DNA of 64,000 nucleotides from Pedobacter jejuensis (GTDB lineage: Bacteria; Bacteroidota; Bacteroidia; Sphingobacteriales; Sphingobacteriaceae), in contig NZ_RBEE01000042.1 of the NCBI RefSeq assembly GCF_003725795.1, positions 248,001 through 312,000 of the forward strand, read 5' to 3'. Below, piece by piece: positions 63,606 to 64,000 of the stretch; the stretch's first letter is position 1; each line of letters opens with the position of its first letter. A program made the translations under genes and the position numbers. Under the pieces are notes generated by a model, which saw nothing but the letters and a program-made list of their open reading frames with translations, was not told where the DNA came from and searched no databases.

Positions 63606-64000
63606 TTAATGAAACTCTAAAAAACGACTAATGTTCAATTGAACATAGTCGTTTTTTTTATGCTCTCCCCGATTCAATTGCAAGGCTCTAACGGTAACGC
63701 CGTTTCGCTCAAGCAATAATTCATCATAAAAACCTTTGTAGTAAACATCTTTAACTTCAAATCTTCGGCTACTCCAATTGTTGTTTATTTCTGCCCATTC
63801 CGGGTAAAACACAACCGATGCGGCGAAGGTTTTCAGTCCGAGTTTTTCTGCATCGCCTCGAGATAAAACTACTGCATTACCTAATATTTGTGCTGTGTAA
63901 ATGTGCTTTGGCTGTTGATAAATATCTACTGGCTTTCCTGTTTGCAGAAGTTCACCATTGCGCAAGATGAGCAGTTGGTCAGCTAGAAATAAGCCATCTG
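63606..64000 (-). CDS. ABC-transporter ATP-binding protein, C-terminal part, cut by window edge
   Basis: The open frame continues to the window edge with DGLFLADQLLILRNGELLQTGKPVDIYQQP, the D-loop/H-loop region end typical of PotA/FbpC-type importer ATPases. A TOBE-like beta domain follows (AVVLSRGDAEKLGL ... RFEVKDVYYKGFYDELLLERNG ... NYVQ-type end). It is likely the ATPase of an importer for a metal or small molecule. The Walker motifs lie outside the window. Its last codons double as a terminator hairpin. Confidence 0.8.
   Translation of the reverse strand, partial: DGLFLADQLLILRNGELLQTGKPVDIYQQPKHIYTAQILGNAVVLSRGDAEKLGLKTFAASVVFYPEWAEINNNWSSRRFEVKDVYYKGFYDELLLERNGVTVRALQLNRGEHKKNDYVQLNISRFLEFH
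63619..63657 (+). terminator. Terminator hairpin lying inside the 3' end of the ABC gene
   Basis: AAAACGACTAATGTTCAA pairs with TTGAACATAGTCGTTTT with one bulged A, followed by a T-run. It serves the small lipoprotein gene on the plus strand while encoding KKNDYVQLNISRFL of the ABC protein on the minus strand. Confidence 0.8.

Overview
The window looks like a chromosome segment of a Bacteroidota bacterium, most likely a Pedobacter-like member of the Sphingobacteriaceae. The evidence is an AT-rich genome, a FecI/FecR/SusC/SusD locus, few Shine-Dalgarno sequences, TAnnTTTG-type promoter boxes, an atpD-atpC pair without the other ATP synthase genes, and many families of palindromic intergenic repeats. 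The genus is inferred from gene style, not from a marker gene.

0-14 kb: the 5' part of a fatty-acid desaturase, a cupin mannose-6-phosphate isomerase-like gene and two small unknown genes. A 2-kb block of nine palindromic repeat units with a nested 557-bp duplication follows. Then come a giant hybrid histidine kinase whose first reading frame is cut by an amber codon, an SGNH hydrolase plus esterase pair, a second repeat block (444/411-bp tandem copies), a kinase-less PAS/DHp protein with a stand-alone receiver, and an SPFH/band 7 protein.

14-38.5 kb: an accessory region. It has two SDR genes (one frameshifted), two paralogous AraC regulators around an aldo/keto reductase, a truncated alpha/beta hydrolase, RidA, a Crp/Fnr regulator, a frameshifted DUF1349 gene and a LuxR regulator. 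A complete sigma factor / anti-sigma / SusC / SusD / TlpA / TlpA locus follows, then an HD-domain protein, a decayed IS21-type istA and a large serine recombinase whose 3' end runs through a tRNA-Arg(ACG) gene. Five miniature elements of about 115-130 bp with GTGGATAAACCA-type ends are scattered here; one ends the alpha/beta hydrolase gene.

38.5-43 kb: conserved housekeeping genes (peroxiredoxin, RmlD-like reductase, atpD, atpC) and a secreted alpha/beta hydrolase.

43.5-62 kb: a long same-strand branched-chain amino acid cluster: ilvE, ilvD, ilvB, ilvN, ilvC, leuC, leuD, leuB, leuA, ilvA. It is preceded by what reads as a classical attenuator: a 43-codon leader peptide with 14 Ile/Leu/Val residues in an 18-residue stretch, then mutually exclusive antiterminator and terminator hairpins. 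Between the biosynthetic genes sit unrelated passengers: a broken methyltransferase, an ORF6N protein, DinB, a broken monooxygenase, a trans-aconitate methyltransferase-like protein and a twin ABC ATPase. Palindromic repeats of several families fill the spacers.

62-64 kb: a cupin, a DUF4230 protein, a small lipoprotein and the 3' part of an ABC-transporter ATPase. Several accessory genes carry single-base length changes in short A-runs, which means either genuine decay or sequencing error. No CRISPR array or rRNA was seen.
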